In this document: piece after piece, positions 26,367 to 33,758 of the stretch | Numbering within the stretch: position 1 is the stretch's first letter | Layout: every line of letters starts with the position of its first letter | Assembly: GCA_001804865.1 (NCBI GenBank) | Contig: MHBK01000056.1 | Coordinates: 1 to 64,000 of the forward strand | Reading direction: 5' to 3' | DNA: 64,000 nucleotides | Origin: Lentisphaerae bacterium GWF2_57_35 | GTDB taxonomy: Bacteria > Verrucomicrobiota > Kiritimatiellia > CAIQIC01 > GWF2-57-35 | Position numbers and translations under genes: made by a program | The notes under the pieces: model-generated | What the model saw: the letters and a program-made list of their open reading frames with translations, nothing else | What the model was told of the DNA's origin: nothing | Database searches by the model: none

Positions 26367-26387
26367 CAGGCGATTTTCGCCTGTTTT
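26367..26387 (+). terminator. Intrinsic terminator after the NUDIX gene
   Basis: Short perfect stem CAGGCG / CGCCTG with loop ATTTT, followed by TTTTAAA. Confidence 0.7.
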
Positions 26388-26522
26388 AAAGGAGCGGTCT
26401 GCTTTTTTTCTTTTTTCCGCGGCGAAGAACGGTAGGATTTGCCGGTCGGTGAGGGGCAAGGAGCGTCGTCCTTCGGCCTATATTTCCAACTTCGCGACGA
26501 TGATCAACAGGAGAACGTGTAA

Positions 26523-28187
26523 ATGAGAAGCGATACAGTCAAGTCGGGTTTTGAACGCGCGCCGCATCGGAGCCTTTTGCGGGCGACGGGACTTCAGTCG
26601 GATGCGATAGACAATCCGTTCATTGCCGTGTGCAATTCCTATAACGATGTGATTCCCGGGCATGTTCACCTGCGCCGCGTGGCTGAATTGGTCAAAGAGG
26701 CCATCCGGCAGGCGGGAGGGACGCCTTTCGAATTTAATACCATCGGAGTTTGCGACGGCATTGCCATGGGACATTCGGGCATGAAATTCTCCCTGCCCAG
26801 CCGCGAATTGATTGCCGATTGCGTGGAAACCATGGTGCAAGCCCACCAGTTTGACGGCATGATCTGTATTCCCAATTGCGACAAGATCGTCCCGGGCATG
26901 ATGATGGCGGCGATGCGCTGCAACATTCCGACCCTTTTCGTCAGCGGCGGGCCGATGGCGGCCGGCAAGATGCCGGATGGCCGCGCGGTGGACCTGATCA
27001 GCGTGTTCGAGGGCGTGGGGGCGTATAAGGTCGGCAAAATCGACGAGCGCGAGCTGCTCGCCCTGGAGTGCGCCGCCTGTCCGGGGCCGGGGTCCTGTTC
27101 GGGCATGTTCACGGCCAACTCCATGAACTGCCTGGCCGAGGCCATCGGCTTGGGGCTGCCCGGCAACGGAACGATCCTGGCAATGGATCCCCGCCGAAAC
27201 GATTTGTGGAAACAGGCCGGCCGTCGCATTGTCGAAATGGTGAAAGAGGACTTGAAGCCCCTCGACATCGTCACGCGCGAAGCCCTCGACAACGCCTTCA
27301 TTCTCGATATGGCGATGGGCGGCAGCACCAATACGGTTCTGCATACGCTGGCTATCGCACAGGAAGCCGGCATTCCCTACGATCTAAGCCGGATCAACGA
27401 GTTGTCGCACCGTTGCGCGAACATCTGCAAGGTGTCGCCGTCGTCGCGTTTTCATATCGAAGACGTCGATAGAGCCGGGGGCATCAGCGCCATTCTCAAG
27501 GAGATCAGCAAGATCCCAGGCTTGTTGAACACAGGCACGAAGACTTGTACCGGCAAGACCCTGGGCGAGAACATCGCGGCGGCGGAGATCAAGGACTTCG
27601 ATTGCATCCGCTCGCTCGACAAGGCTTACAGCAGCCAGGGCGGCCTGTTTATTTTGACGGGAAATCTGGCGCCCGACGGCGCCGTCATCAAGACGGCCGG
27701 CGTCGATCCCAAGATGCTCAAGCATAGCGGGCCGGCGGTGATCTTCGAATCGCAGGAACAAGCCTGCGAAGGCATTCTGGGCGGCCAGGTCAAGGCGGGC
27801 GATGTGGTGATCATCCGCTACGAAGGCCCCAAAGGCGGTCCGGGCATGCAGGAGATGCTGGGACCGACGAGCTACATCATGGGCCAGGGCTTGGGCGACA
27901 AGGTCGCCCTGATTACCGATGGCCGGTTCAGCGGCGGAACCCGCGGCGCCTGCATCGGGCACGTTTCGCCGGAGGCGGCGGAAGGCGGTCCGATCGGGTT
28001 GCTCAAGAACGGCGATATGATCGACATCGATCTGACGGAGCGGAAGCTGAACGTGCGCCTGACCGACCAGGAATTGGCTGCACGGAAAACACAATGGACG
28101 GCGCCTGAACCCCGATTTAAATCCGGCTGGCTGGCCCGCTACACCCGTATGGCCTGCAGCGCCAACACCGGCGGCGTCCTGAAGTAA
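26523..28187 (+). CDS. ilvD: Dihydroxy-acid dehydratase
   Basis: Dehydrates dihydroxy acids in valine, isoleucine and leucine synthesis. The 554-residue length is typical. Iron-sulfur-ligand Cys motifs are visible: [11 protein letters not shown] and [18 protein letters not shown]. The conserved Asp/Ser motif [20 protein letters not shown] is near the C-terminus. It stands alone, without other ilv genes in the window, and is followed by a strong terminator. Confidence 0.95.
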   Translation: MRSDTVKSGFERAPHRSLLRATGLQSDAIDNPFIAVCNSYNDVIPGHVHLRRVAELVKEAIRQAGGTPFEFNTIGVCDGIAMGHSGMKFSLPSRELIADCVETMVQAHQFDGMICIPNCDKIVPGMMMAAMRCNIPTLFVSGGPMAAGKMPDGRAVDLISVFEGVGAYKVGKIDERELLALECAACPGPGSCSGMFTANSMNCLAEAIGLGLPGNGTILAMDPRRNDLWKQAGRRIVEMVKEDLKPLDIVTREALDNAFILDMAMGGSTNTVLHTLAIAQEAGIPYDLSRINELSHRCANICKVSPSSRFHIEDVDRAGGISAILKEISKIPGLLNTGTKTCTGKTLGENIAAAEIKDFDCIRSLDKAYSSQGGLFILTGNLAPDGAVIKTAGVDPKMLKHSGPAVIFESQEQACEGILGGQVKAGDVVIIRYEGPKGGPGMQEMLGPTSYIMGQGLGDKVALITDGRFSGGTRGACIGHVSPEAAEGGPIGLLKNGDMIDIDLTERKLNVRLTDQELAARKTQWTAPEPRFKSGWLARYTRMACSANTGGVLK

Positions 28188-28205
28188 TCGAGAACGCCGT
28201 CAACA

Positions 28206-28246
28206 AACAAGCCGTGATCGCCCCCGATCACGGCTTGTTGCTTTTC
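28206..28246 (+). terminator. Intrinsic terminator after ilvD
   Basis: A 15-bp stem (AACAAGCCGTGATCG with CGATCACGGCTTGTT, loop CCCC) followed by GCTTTTC. Very strong. Confidence 0.88.
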
Positions 28247-28254
28247 TACTGTTT

Positions 28255-28295
28255 ACTGATCACTGATCACTGTTTACTGATTACTGCTCACTGCC
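28255..28295 (+). repeat. Short tandem ACTGATC/ACTG units
   Basis: Imperfect head-to-tail 7-8-bp units (TTACTGAT, CACTGATC, CACTGTTT, ACTGATT, ACTGCTC, ACTGCC). Likely replication slippage. Confidence 0.7.
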
Positions 28296-28317
28296 TACTT
28301 CTTTTACTCTCTCCCCC

Positions 28318-28926
28318 TCACTTCGCAGCCGGCTTAAGACCCGCCAATTTATTCAGGTCGACTTTCTGCGCGGCGGCCTTGAGCGCGTCAAAGTCCACGT
28401 CGTTGCCGCTGACTTCAACCATGAAGCGGTTGTTGACCAGGATCTGGATTTCGCCGCTGCGCGAAGAGGTGTCGAATTTTTCGAGGGCCTTGTGGTTTCC
28501 GTACATGACGGTGCGCTCGAAACCGGTGTCGGTTTCCCGATCGATCTCTGAGGAGGCCCAGCCGGCCTGCGCCATGGCCATGAACCCGCCCATGCCGCCC
28601 ATGTCCGAAATCTTGATTTCGACGGCGCCGCCATCCGTGCCTTCGTAGGAGCCTTCGGCATAGGAGATTTTCATTCCCATCGCGCCCGATTTCTCGCCGC
28701 TGGCCTTGGTGCGCTTCATGCCCTCCAATTCGAGGGGCAACAAGGCCTTCATTTCGCGGAAATCAGCGGTTGGGGCGGCATTGGTGCCGCCGCCCATCAG
28801 GGAGGTCATGGCTTTCATCATGTCCTGCATATCCGACTCCTTCGGCATTTGCTGGGCATAAACGGACGCACTGGCGCACACCGCGGCCGTGATAGCCGCC
28901 CATCCATATCGTTTCATTCTTTTCAT
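28318..28926 (-). CDS. Unrecognised secreted protein
   Basis: 202 residues with a signal peptide (MKRMKRYGWAAITAAVCASA, cut near VYAQ). The mature protein starts with a Met-rich helix (SDMQDMMKAMTSLMGG), then an alpha-beta domain with charged strands (GAVEIKISDMGGMGGFM, TVMYGNHKALEKFDT, IQILVNNRFMVEVSG). GGAGAA precedes the ATG at 28926. No family recognised; its neighbours give no clue. Confidence 0.6.
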   Translation of the reverse strand: MKRMKRYGWAAITAAVCASASVYAQQMPKESDMQDMMKAMTSLMGGGTNAAPTADFREMKALLPLELEGMKRTKASGEKSGAMGMKISYAEGSYEGTDGGAVEIKISDMGGMGGFMAMAQAGWASSEIDRETDTGFERTVMYGNHKALEKFDTSSRSGEIQILVNNRFMVEVSGNDVDFDALKAAAQKVDLNKLAGLKPAAK

Positions 28927-28989
28927 GGGGTTCTCCTTTAATAGATCGGTTGTCAGACCGGCGAAACCATACGATGGGTCGTTTCGAAA

Positions 28990-29486
28990 TGCAAGCGCCT
29001 CCAACTAGGTTAGATGGGCTTGTGGGGGAATTCCGACGGCTTTCTGAGACAGCGGGCACTGCCTGTAGCAATACTCTTCTCCATCATGAAAAGAGCGACA
29101 GCGATGAACGGACCTATCGTTCGCCAAAAAACAACAAACTCTAAGATTTTGGAGGGTTCCGCTCTGTCGGAACCTTCTTCTTTCGGTCGCGACGGAGCGC
29201 GCCCCTCCAAAACACCCATCGAAGAAGGGAGATAAGAGGTGTTCCAACGAATAAAAATAAGCAACGAATGGGGGAAGGGGACATTTCTTGGCGTAAACGA
29301 CATTTGTTAAGGCGGCGGTCCAATCGAATTTATGCGCTTTTCCCTCCTCATTCGTTGGAACCCCTTCTTTCTTGGAGGACATAAAAGAGCCTTCCTCGCT
29401 CTCGATGCTGCCGGTTCGCTCCACCCCGCCCTCGCTGCCGGCACATCAATTTTCATTGAAAAATACATCTCGAAACTTTTCGCGGA
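28990..29486. other. Repeat-containing spacer left of the integron
   Basis: No supported gene; open frames here look like chance. It holds an inverted pair of the 40-bp repeat (29150-29212) and a 60-bp segment (29217-29275) that recurs inverted at 37461-37517. An ACAGCGATGAACGGAC word also recurs near 37700. Confidence 0.6.
29150..29212. repeat. Inverted pair of the dispersed repeat
   Basis: The left half (TTTTGGAGGG...GGAACC, 29150-29174) and right half (29173-29212) are inverted relatives. The right half matches 9893-9932 in about 36 of 40 positions. Confidence 0.75.
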
Positions 29487-29616
29487 TCACCCCAAATCGT
29501 CCAGCGGACTGCGCACACCTTGCCCGCCTTGTCGCAAGGCATGCGTGTAAATCATGGTCGTGCTGACATCGGTGTGCCTAAGCAGCGCTTGAATCGTGCG
29601 AATACCGTTGAACCCG
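29487..29616 (-). pseudogene. intI: Integron integrase C-terminal remnant
   Basis: On the minus strand one frame reads [18 protein letters not shown], then [21 protein letters not shown], stop (TGA at 29487-29489). This is the C-terminal end of IntI-type tyrosine recombinases, with the nucleophile Tyr in TTMIYTH and the typical GVRSPLD tail. Family resemblance stops a few residues upstream (near 29616), so all earlier domains are missing. Orientation opposite to the cassettes is the standard integron layout. Confidence 0.82.
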
Positions 29617-29765
29617 AAGCCGTTCCCGAACTTCCTCCACTAAACCCTTTTTGCTTGGCTCAATCATACGTTCTTCACTATGTTCTCATCTATTGGAATA
29701 AAGAAAACTTTCCGGAATTTCTGTCCAATAGCAATATCACAGAAAATATTCCGGTCAATCAATGG
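29617..29765 (+). other. Candidate attI / deletion-junction region
   Basis: Between the integrase tail and the first cassette boundary (G29765^T29766) lies an AT-rich stretch with two related TTCCGGAAT/ATTCCGGTC words. Its position is that of attI, but no attI motif can be confirmed and most of intI is deleted, so part of it may be missing. Confidence 0.4.
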
Positions 29766-29779
29766 TTGGGATATAGGAA

Positions 29780-30232
29780 ATGACAGGGTCAATCCAAATT
29801 GGGATACTGCTGATATTGGGGTTCTTTATCGCTCTTGCGATTATTCCATTTGAAAGGGAGCGCAAGCGCCGACTCGCTTTATATTGGTCCCGCACATGCA
29901 CTGGAACTGAATGGCATAAACGTTTTCCCAATGTCCCCAAGCAAGACATCCGTGAGTTTCTCCAAACGTTCGTGGATGGATTTGCGTTCAAGAGTATTAA
30001 TCGTCTCAAGTTCAAGCCCGACGATAAAGTGATGGATATTTATAGCGCCTTGTATCCTTCCACAGATTGGCCAGATGCTTTGGAACTTGAAACATTTGGA
30101 CGACTTCTTGAAGAGAAGTATAAACTCGATCTTAATAAGAAGGAAGAACCCGAGATTACACTTGGCCAACTATTCGAAATGACAAGGAATCCCAACAAAA
30201 ATTCCAGCGTACAGCGTAAACGCTGCCGCTGA
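29780..30232 (+). CDS. Cassette 1: small membrane-anchored protein
   Basis: 150 residues. One N-terminal membrane segment (IQIGILLILGFFIALAIIP) is followed by a cytoplasmic or periplasmic part with a DUF1493-like pattern (FKPDDKVMDIYSALYPSTDW, ALELETFGRLLEEKYKLDL). The last residues (KNSSVQRKRCR) and the stop are read from inside attC_A. A similar tail (KISSVRRKRRR) ends the toxin of cassette 3, also from its attC. The function is unknown. Confidence 0.6.
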   Translation: MTGSIQIGILLILGFFIALAIIPFERERKRRLALYWSRTCTGTEWHKRFPNVPKQDIREFLQTFVDGFAFKSINRLKFKPDDKVMDIYSALYPSTDWPDALELETFGRLLEEKYKLDLNKKEEPEITLGQLFEMTRNPNKNSSVQRKRCR

Positions 30233-30247
30233 AATTGGTCGTTGGCT
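30190..30247 (+). other. attC_A (ends cassette 1)
   Basis: R'' TCCCAAC (30190-30196), complementary stem arms TCCAGCG / CGCTGAAA, central hairpin CAGCGTAAACGCTG, and R' GTTGGCT (30241-30247). About 58 bp. R'' with the base before it (ATCCCAAC) is the exact complement of the cassette-1 start GTTGGGAT at 29765-29772. Confidence 0.82.
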
Positions 30248-30256
30248 GAATTACTG

Positions 30257-30679
30257 ATGAAACTTGTTAAGATCTTACTTGCCTGCGTTCTGACGGTGAT
30301 CCTTTTCGCCGTAGCGCCCGCTCTCCTGATCACTGGACCTCGTGTGTACCGCATCAGACATGCCGTCGACCACAGCGAACTCTTGGTCGCATGCAAAGGC
30401 ATAGTCAGAGAGAAGGTAAAACTCAAAACACGATCCCATCAGAATCTCGACAGGATAGAGATAGACGTGGATGACCAGAACCTTCCATCTATTGTTCGAA
30501 ACCTTCATCCTTCTTATCTCTTCGTCAAAGACGACGTAGTGGAAATCGAAATGGGCGGCGGATTTGGACATTACGGCCTCATTGTCTTTACCCTGGGAAA
30601 TACCCCGACAAATGATACGCTTGGTTTACCTGAGAAGATGGAGAAACTTCATGATGGGGTCTGGTACTATACGCGCTAA
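30257..30679 (+). CDS. Cassette 2: small exported or membrane protein
   Basis: 140 residues from ATG 30257 (TTG 30242 is in frame). An N-terminal membrane segment or signal (LVKILLACVLTVILFAVAP) precedes a domain of strands and charged residues (VREKVKLKTRSHQNLDRIEI, SYLFVKDDVVEIEMG). It stops before attC_B. No family recognised. Confidence 0.55.
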   Translation: MKLVKILLACVLTVILFAVAPALLITGPRVYRIRHAVDHSELLVACKGIVREKVKLKTRSHQNLDRIEIDVDDQNLPSIVRNLHPSYLFVKDDVVEIEMGGGFGHYGLIVFTLGNTPTNDTLGLPEKMEKLHDGVWYYTR

Positions 30680-30704
30680 TCCAAATATGAAAGAACATGA
30701 GGAC

Positions 30705-30760
30705 AGCCAACCAAATGCTCGGTACGGCGTAAACGCCGCCCGAGGTTTGTGACGTTCGAT
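30705..30760 (+). other. attC_B (ends cassette 2)
   Basis: R'' AGCCAAC (30705-30711), arms CAAATGCTCGG / CCGAGGTTTG with extrahelical bases, central hairpin CGGCGTAAACGCCG, R' GTTCGAT (30754-30760). R'' region CAGCCAAC matches the cassette-2 start GTTGGCTG exactly. The central hairpin is nearly the same as in attC_A and attC_C. Confidence 0.8.
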
Positions 30761-30786
30761 TAAAGAGATCATTGACGATCACAGCA

Positions 30787-30806
30787 AGTGACACTATAGT
30801 ATCACT
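30787..30806 (+). promoter_or_regulatory. Palindromic operator upstream of the cassette-3 toxin-antitoxin pair
   Basis: AGTGACACT-AT-AGTATCACT, one mismatch short of a perfect palindrome, directly before the antitoxin ATG. This is the place where Phd/YefM-type antitoxins bind to repress their own operon. Confidence 0.6.
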
Positions 30807-31064
30807 ATGAAAACTGAACTTGTCACTACATTGAAACGACGGGCTACGCATCTCATCTCAGAAGTCCATAAGGATCGCACCCCTATCTTGATTACAGAAC
30901 ACGGACGACCCGCGGCGTATTTAGTAGACGTTGAGAGCTTTGAAACGCAGCAGAACCGTATCCGCATTCTGGAGGGGATAGCGCGAGGAGAGCGCGCGCT
31001 TCAGGATGAGCGTGTGATGACACATGACCAGGCCAAGAAAAGGATGAAAAAATGGCTCAGCTGA
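30807..31064 (+). CDS. Cassette 3: Phd/YefM-family antitoxin
   Basis: 85 residues: MKTELVTTLKRRATHLISEV, then PILITEHGRPAAYLVDVESF, the Phd/YefM fold (strand-helix-strand then a helix). The C-terminal half is charged and helical, as in toxin-binding tails. The stop overlaps the toxin start by 13 bp. Antitoxins of this type bind DNA and neutralise RelE/ParE-type partners. Confidence 0.85.
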   Translation: MKTELVTTLKRRATHLISEVHKDRTPILITEHGRPAAYLVDVESFETQQNRIRILEGIARGERALQDERVMTHDQAKKRMKKWLS

Positions 31065-31405
31065 TATGGACAGAGCCTGCCCTAAATGATTTGCAGACCA
31101 TTGCTGAATACATTGCGTTGGACAAGCCCGACGCAGCCCAACGATTCGTTCAACAAGTGTTTACTGCCGTAGAGAGGCTTACACGCTTCCCCCGATCCGG
31201 ATCCATACCTTCCGAGATTCCTCACCTACCCTATCGACAGATCGTTGTTCCTCCGTGCAGGATTTTCTACAGGCTGAACGATGATGACATCGTGATCATC
31301 TTCGTGATGCGCTCTGAGCAGCTTTTTCAGCCTGAGATATTGAGCGAAAGAACAGAAGAGAATCGAACAAAAATTTCCAGCGTACGGCGTAAACGCCGCC
31401 GCTGA
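31052..31405 (+). CDS. Cassette 3: RelE/ParE-family toxin
   Basis: 117 residues: MAQLIWTEPALNDLQTIAEY, a helix (AAQRFVQQVFTAVERLTRFP), GSIPSEIPHLPYRQIVVP, then CRIFYRLNDDDIVIIFVMRS. This is the ParE/RelE superfamily order. ParE-type (gyrase poison) or RelE-type (mRNA cutting) cannot be separated by eye. The tail KISSVRRKRRR and stop lie in attC_C and are unlikely to belong to the fold. Confidence 0.85.
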   Translation: MAQLIWTEPALNDLQTIAEYIALDKPDAAQRFVQQVFTAVERLTRFPRSGSIPSEIPHLPYRQIVVPPCRIFYRLNDDDIVIIFVMRSEQLFQPEILSERTEENRTKISSVRRKRRR

Positions 31406-31415
31406 AATTCGACGT

Positions 31416-32286
31416 GTGCGCCGGGCATGCGGCGTGACTAGGAGGTGAAAGACCTCTGCCCAGGTAAATTACAGTAGAACCGAAGGGCTAGCGAAAGGGC
31501 AAGGGCGGCGTCGCGAGGCGCGTCTGGAGGAAGCCCACCGCAAAAGCATGGGACGATGAACAAGAACCGGATATGAGGTGTGGTACAACTCGGACGAGCG
31601 GGCACGTGACTGCGAAGTCCACTATCTACTGTTGGGGTTGTGCTTTATAAATCCGGCGTCTATGTGTGGAAAGTCACGACGCTTACCCCGGGAGACCTGC
31701 GGGACTCTGTCTGGCGAGGGCCGGACTGGGCGACGGGAGACCGGAGCCGAACGGGCCACAGGGGTCAGCAGAAGGCGTAGTAGGAGAGCGCAGGCTAAGC
31801 TAGTGAGGCACTCCAAAGCTCAAGAGGCGGAGTCAACCGATAGGCCCAAGCCGCAACGCGAACCCCGAAGGCCTGAACCATTGAACGGGAAAAGCAAAAC
31901 AGGAAGACGTGAACAATAGGCCGGTCAAACAATTGTGGCTGTCCCTGACGATTGGGGACGAATGGGGCACGTACGACCTCATGCTGCAAGCGTGGCTCAT
32001 GCGACGCCTGCGCTGCTACCAATGGAAGCAATGGGGCCGTCGGGGCTACCGGGAGCTGCGCCGAAGGGGCGTCAGTCGAAAGTTGGCCTGGAACACCAGC
32101 AAATCGGCGCATGGGCCGTGGCGACTGAGCCAAAGCCCGGCGCTGTGCTTCGCACTTCCCTCTGGCTTCTTCATTAAGCTCGGGTTACCATCGCTTATCG
32201 TTAACGGAATGGAATCGCCCGGTACGTGATCCGTCCGCCGGGTGGTGTGGGAGGGGGGCGGCCGCAAGGCTCCTCCCTATCCCGAT
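31416..32286 (+). mobile_element. Group II intron with deleted reverse-transcriptase region
   Basis: Begins GTGCG, the group II 5' consensus. A structured GC-rich region of about 480 bp follows (domains I to III), then a shortened maturase remnant. Domain V lies near 32212-32248 (GCCCGGTACGTG ... CCGCCGGGTGGTG) and a domain VI-like hairpin follows, ending CCCTATCCCGAT at 32286. The junction GT^TGGGC rebuilds the attC R' core. Class C introns are known to insert at attC sites. Without its reverse transcriptase it cannot move by itself but may still splice. Confidence 0.78.
31909..32229 (+). pseudogene. Maturase C-terminal remnant of the group II intron protein
   Basis: The frame holds only the end of an intron-encoded protein: LQAWLMRRLRCYQWKQW, YRELRRRGVSRKLAW, KSAHGPWRLSQSPAL and LGLPSL. 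This is the maturase/X-domain tail of group II intron proteins. Upstream, at 31880-31906, a fragment reading NGKSKTGRR resembles the start of such a protein. The reverse-transcriptase domain between these two pieces is absent, so an internal deletion of roughly 1 kb is inferred. Confidence 0.75.
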
Positions 32287-32300
32287 TGGGCAGAGATGAT

Positions 32301-32960
32301 ATGAGCAAGAACTGGAACATCTCGGGGCTGATCGTGGAAGGCATTTGCGGCACAGGAAAGAGCACCGTGTTCCGTTCCATCACACGATCCCCACAGTTCA
32401 ACCAACGGACAGCTCCAACGTTGATCGCGTTGACCGAACATCACACCCAACGGGTCCTTGAAGAGCGAGAGAGGAACGAAGACTTGTCCCCTTCTCGGAA
32501 TGGATTGCTCCTCGACAGCCACGTAGCATACCTCGAACTCCTCAACCGACGCCTTGAAGAGATGCCATGGCGGGAGAACGGCCGTACCAACATGAGGGTG
32601 TGCTATCTCCTGGAACGATTCCATTTCACTCACGTATACCACTATCCCCATATGCGATGGGAACACGTTGAACCCATCGACGAACGACTTGCCCAACTCA
32701 ATTGCAGACTGTGCCTGTTAACCATCGACGAATCCGACTTCGAGAAACGAATCATCCTTGACCGAGATGACGGCTGGCGTGAGTACCTCAAGAGATATGG
32801 CCAGACCAACGCACAGATTGCAGCCCACTATGCGAAACAGCAGAAACTCCTGATAGACCTGTGCAAACGATCCAGACTTGAGACAACTATTCTCAACACA
32901 TCCGCTCTGTCTGAGGCCGACGTGCTGAATCATGTCTTGGAGTTCTGGAAGGACATCTGA
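32301..32960 (+). CDS. Cassette 4: P-loop kinase of nucleotide/nucleoside kinase type
   Basis: 219 residues from ATG 32301, 14 bp after the intron. The N-terminus has a P-loop (LIVEGICGTGKSTVFRSI). A lid-like charged region follows (DDGWREYLKRYGQTNAQIA), with a helical middle part. The layout is that of thymidylate or deoxynucleoside kinases, but the phosphate acceptor is not identifiable. A longer frame to 32226 is an artefact reading out of the intron. Confidence 0.65.
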   Translation: MSKNWNISGLIVEGICGTGKSTVFRSITRSPQFNQRTAPTLIALTEHHTQRVLEERERNEDLSPSRNGLLLDSHVAYLELLNRRLEEMPWRENGRTNMRVCYLLERFHFTHVYHYPHMRWEHVEPIDERLAQLNCRLCLLTIDESDFEKRIILDRDDGWREYLKRYGQTNAQIAAHYAKQQKLLIDLCKRSRLETTILNTSALSEADVLNHVLEFWKDI

Positions 32961-32971
32961 TGAAAGGAACT

Positions 32972-32998
32972 GCACAACCAGCGGGTGGAGCGTTGGAC
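32972..32998 (+). other. attC_D (ends cassette 4), unusually short
   Basis: R'' GCACAAC (32972-32978) and R' GTTGGAC (32992-32998) are separated by only 13 bases that form part of a CCAGCG/CGTTGG hairpin. There is no long variable stem. R'' with its two flanking bases (CTGCACAAC) is the complement of the cassette-4 start (GTTGGGCAG after intron removal) in eight of nine positions. Probably a collapsed attC. Confidence 0.55.
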
Positions 32999-33008
32999 AA
33001 AAGAGAAA

Positions 33009-33392
33009 ATGAACAGACCTAGAACGATCATTTTGATCCTTACGATGCGCAGTCTCTTTGCCATCACTAGTAGCATTGCCCAAACAAACCAAATGGCCTA
33101 TGCGAAATCAGTTAACGTTCATTCTATTATCTTCAAGAACAAGCCTGTTATTGAAGTATTCAACTTTCTTCGAGACGCAAGCGTTCAATGCTGTCCAGAT
33201 GGCAATCAAATAAACCTTGTTCTAAACGTTACAGATGAAAGTATCGTGGGGACAAATCCTATGACTCGTGTGACTGTTAAGTTCGACAACATCAACCTTT
33301 ATGAGGCGCTCATTTACCTGGCAGAGGCCACAGACCTTGATTTAAGATTTGATGAGAATGCTGTTGTTCTTTCAGACAGGAAAAGAAAATAG
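33009..33392 (+). CDS. Cassette 5: secreted STN-like small protein
   Basis: 127 residues from ATG 33009 (MNRPRTIILILTMRSLFAIT, then SSIAQ: signal peptide). The mature part resembles the secretin/TonB short N-terminal (STN) domain: KPVIEVFNFLRDASVQCCPD, VTVKFDNINLYEALIYLAEA, then LDLRFDENAVVLSD. STN domains are normally fused to a secretin or TonB-dependent receptor, but here the domain stands alone. Confidence 0.65.
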   Translation: MNRPRTIILILTMRSLFAITSSIAQTNQMAYAKSVNVHSIIFKNKPVIEVFNFLRDASVQCCPDGNQINLVLNVTDESIVGTNPMTRVTVKFDNINLYEALIYLAEATDLDLRFDENAVVLSDRKRK

Positions 33393-33396
33393 AAGA

Positions 33397-33466
33397 GTCC
33401 AACGATCCTGATGAGACTCAACTTTTCGCGCCAGCGAAAAGTTGAGTTTCATCGCCATCGTTGGCA
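33397..33466 (+). other. attC_E (ends cassette 5)
   Basis: R'' GTCCAAC (33397-33403), GATG/CATC arms, a 14-bp stem ACTCAACTTTTCGC/GCGAAAAGTTGAGT with loop GCCA, and R' GTTGGCA (33460-33466). About 70 bp. R'' is the exact complement of the cassette-5 start GTTGGAC. Confidence 0.88.
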
Positions 33467-33521
33467 GTCTTGATTCGAAAGCCTGCCCGTGGTAGCTTCT
33501 TTGGTGACGGAGGTGAGCAAA

Positions 33522-33758
33522 ATGGTGCTTGTTCAGGCAAAAGTCTTGGATCCGACTCACTTGGAACTGGCCCGGCCCATTGCGGTCGGCCGCGGCGGCA
33601 ATGTGTTCGTGGTGGTCACTGAATCGACAAACGCTGAGGCTGAGCGGCAGCCGTGGCTTGACGGCTCCTCTGAGTCGTTGCGCAACGCATACGGCGATTC
33701 TGAACCGGAATATACCCCTTCGCTGGTCCGTGAGACCAACCCTGGTTACGGAGCATGA
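33522..33758 (+). CDS. Cassette 6: putative antitoxin
   Basis: 78 residues. The ATG at 33522 is chosen because GGAGGTGAG precedes it. The protein opens with a short strand-rich half (VLVQAKVLDPTHLELARPIA, NVFVVVTEST) and has a disordered C-terminal half rich in Glu, Ser and Pro. This fits a small antitoxin with an unfolded toxin-binding tail. Its stop overlaps the start of the MazF-like gene (ATGA), the classic antitoxin-toxin arrangement. Confidence 0.6.
   Translation: MVLVQAKVLDPTHLELARPIAVGRGGNVFVVVTESTNAEAERQPWLDGSSESLRNAYGDSEPEYTPSLVRETNPGYGA

Larger units (their letters stand above)
31362..32291 (+). other. attC_C (ends cassette 3), split by a group II intron
   Basis: R'' ATCGAAC (31362-31368), arms TCCAGCG/CGCTGAAA and central hairpin CGGCGTAAACGCCG. 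The R' core is interrupted: GT at 31414-31415, then the intron, then TGGGC at 32287-32291. Rejoined it reads GTTGGGC, a perfect GTTRRRY. The R'' word AATCGAAC is the exact complement of the cassette-3 start GTTCGATT. Confidence 0.78.

Noticed and set aside
28255..28295. Possible CRISPR or integration site
   Set aside because: Only short ACTGATC-type slippage units, with no spacers.
29005..29424. Minus-strand open frame left of the integron
   Set aside because: Overlaps dispersed repeats, has no family similarity and no ribosome site.
32226..32300. N-terminal extension of the cassette-4 kinase
   Set aside because: It reads out of the intron domains V/VI, so it is not coding.
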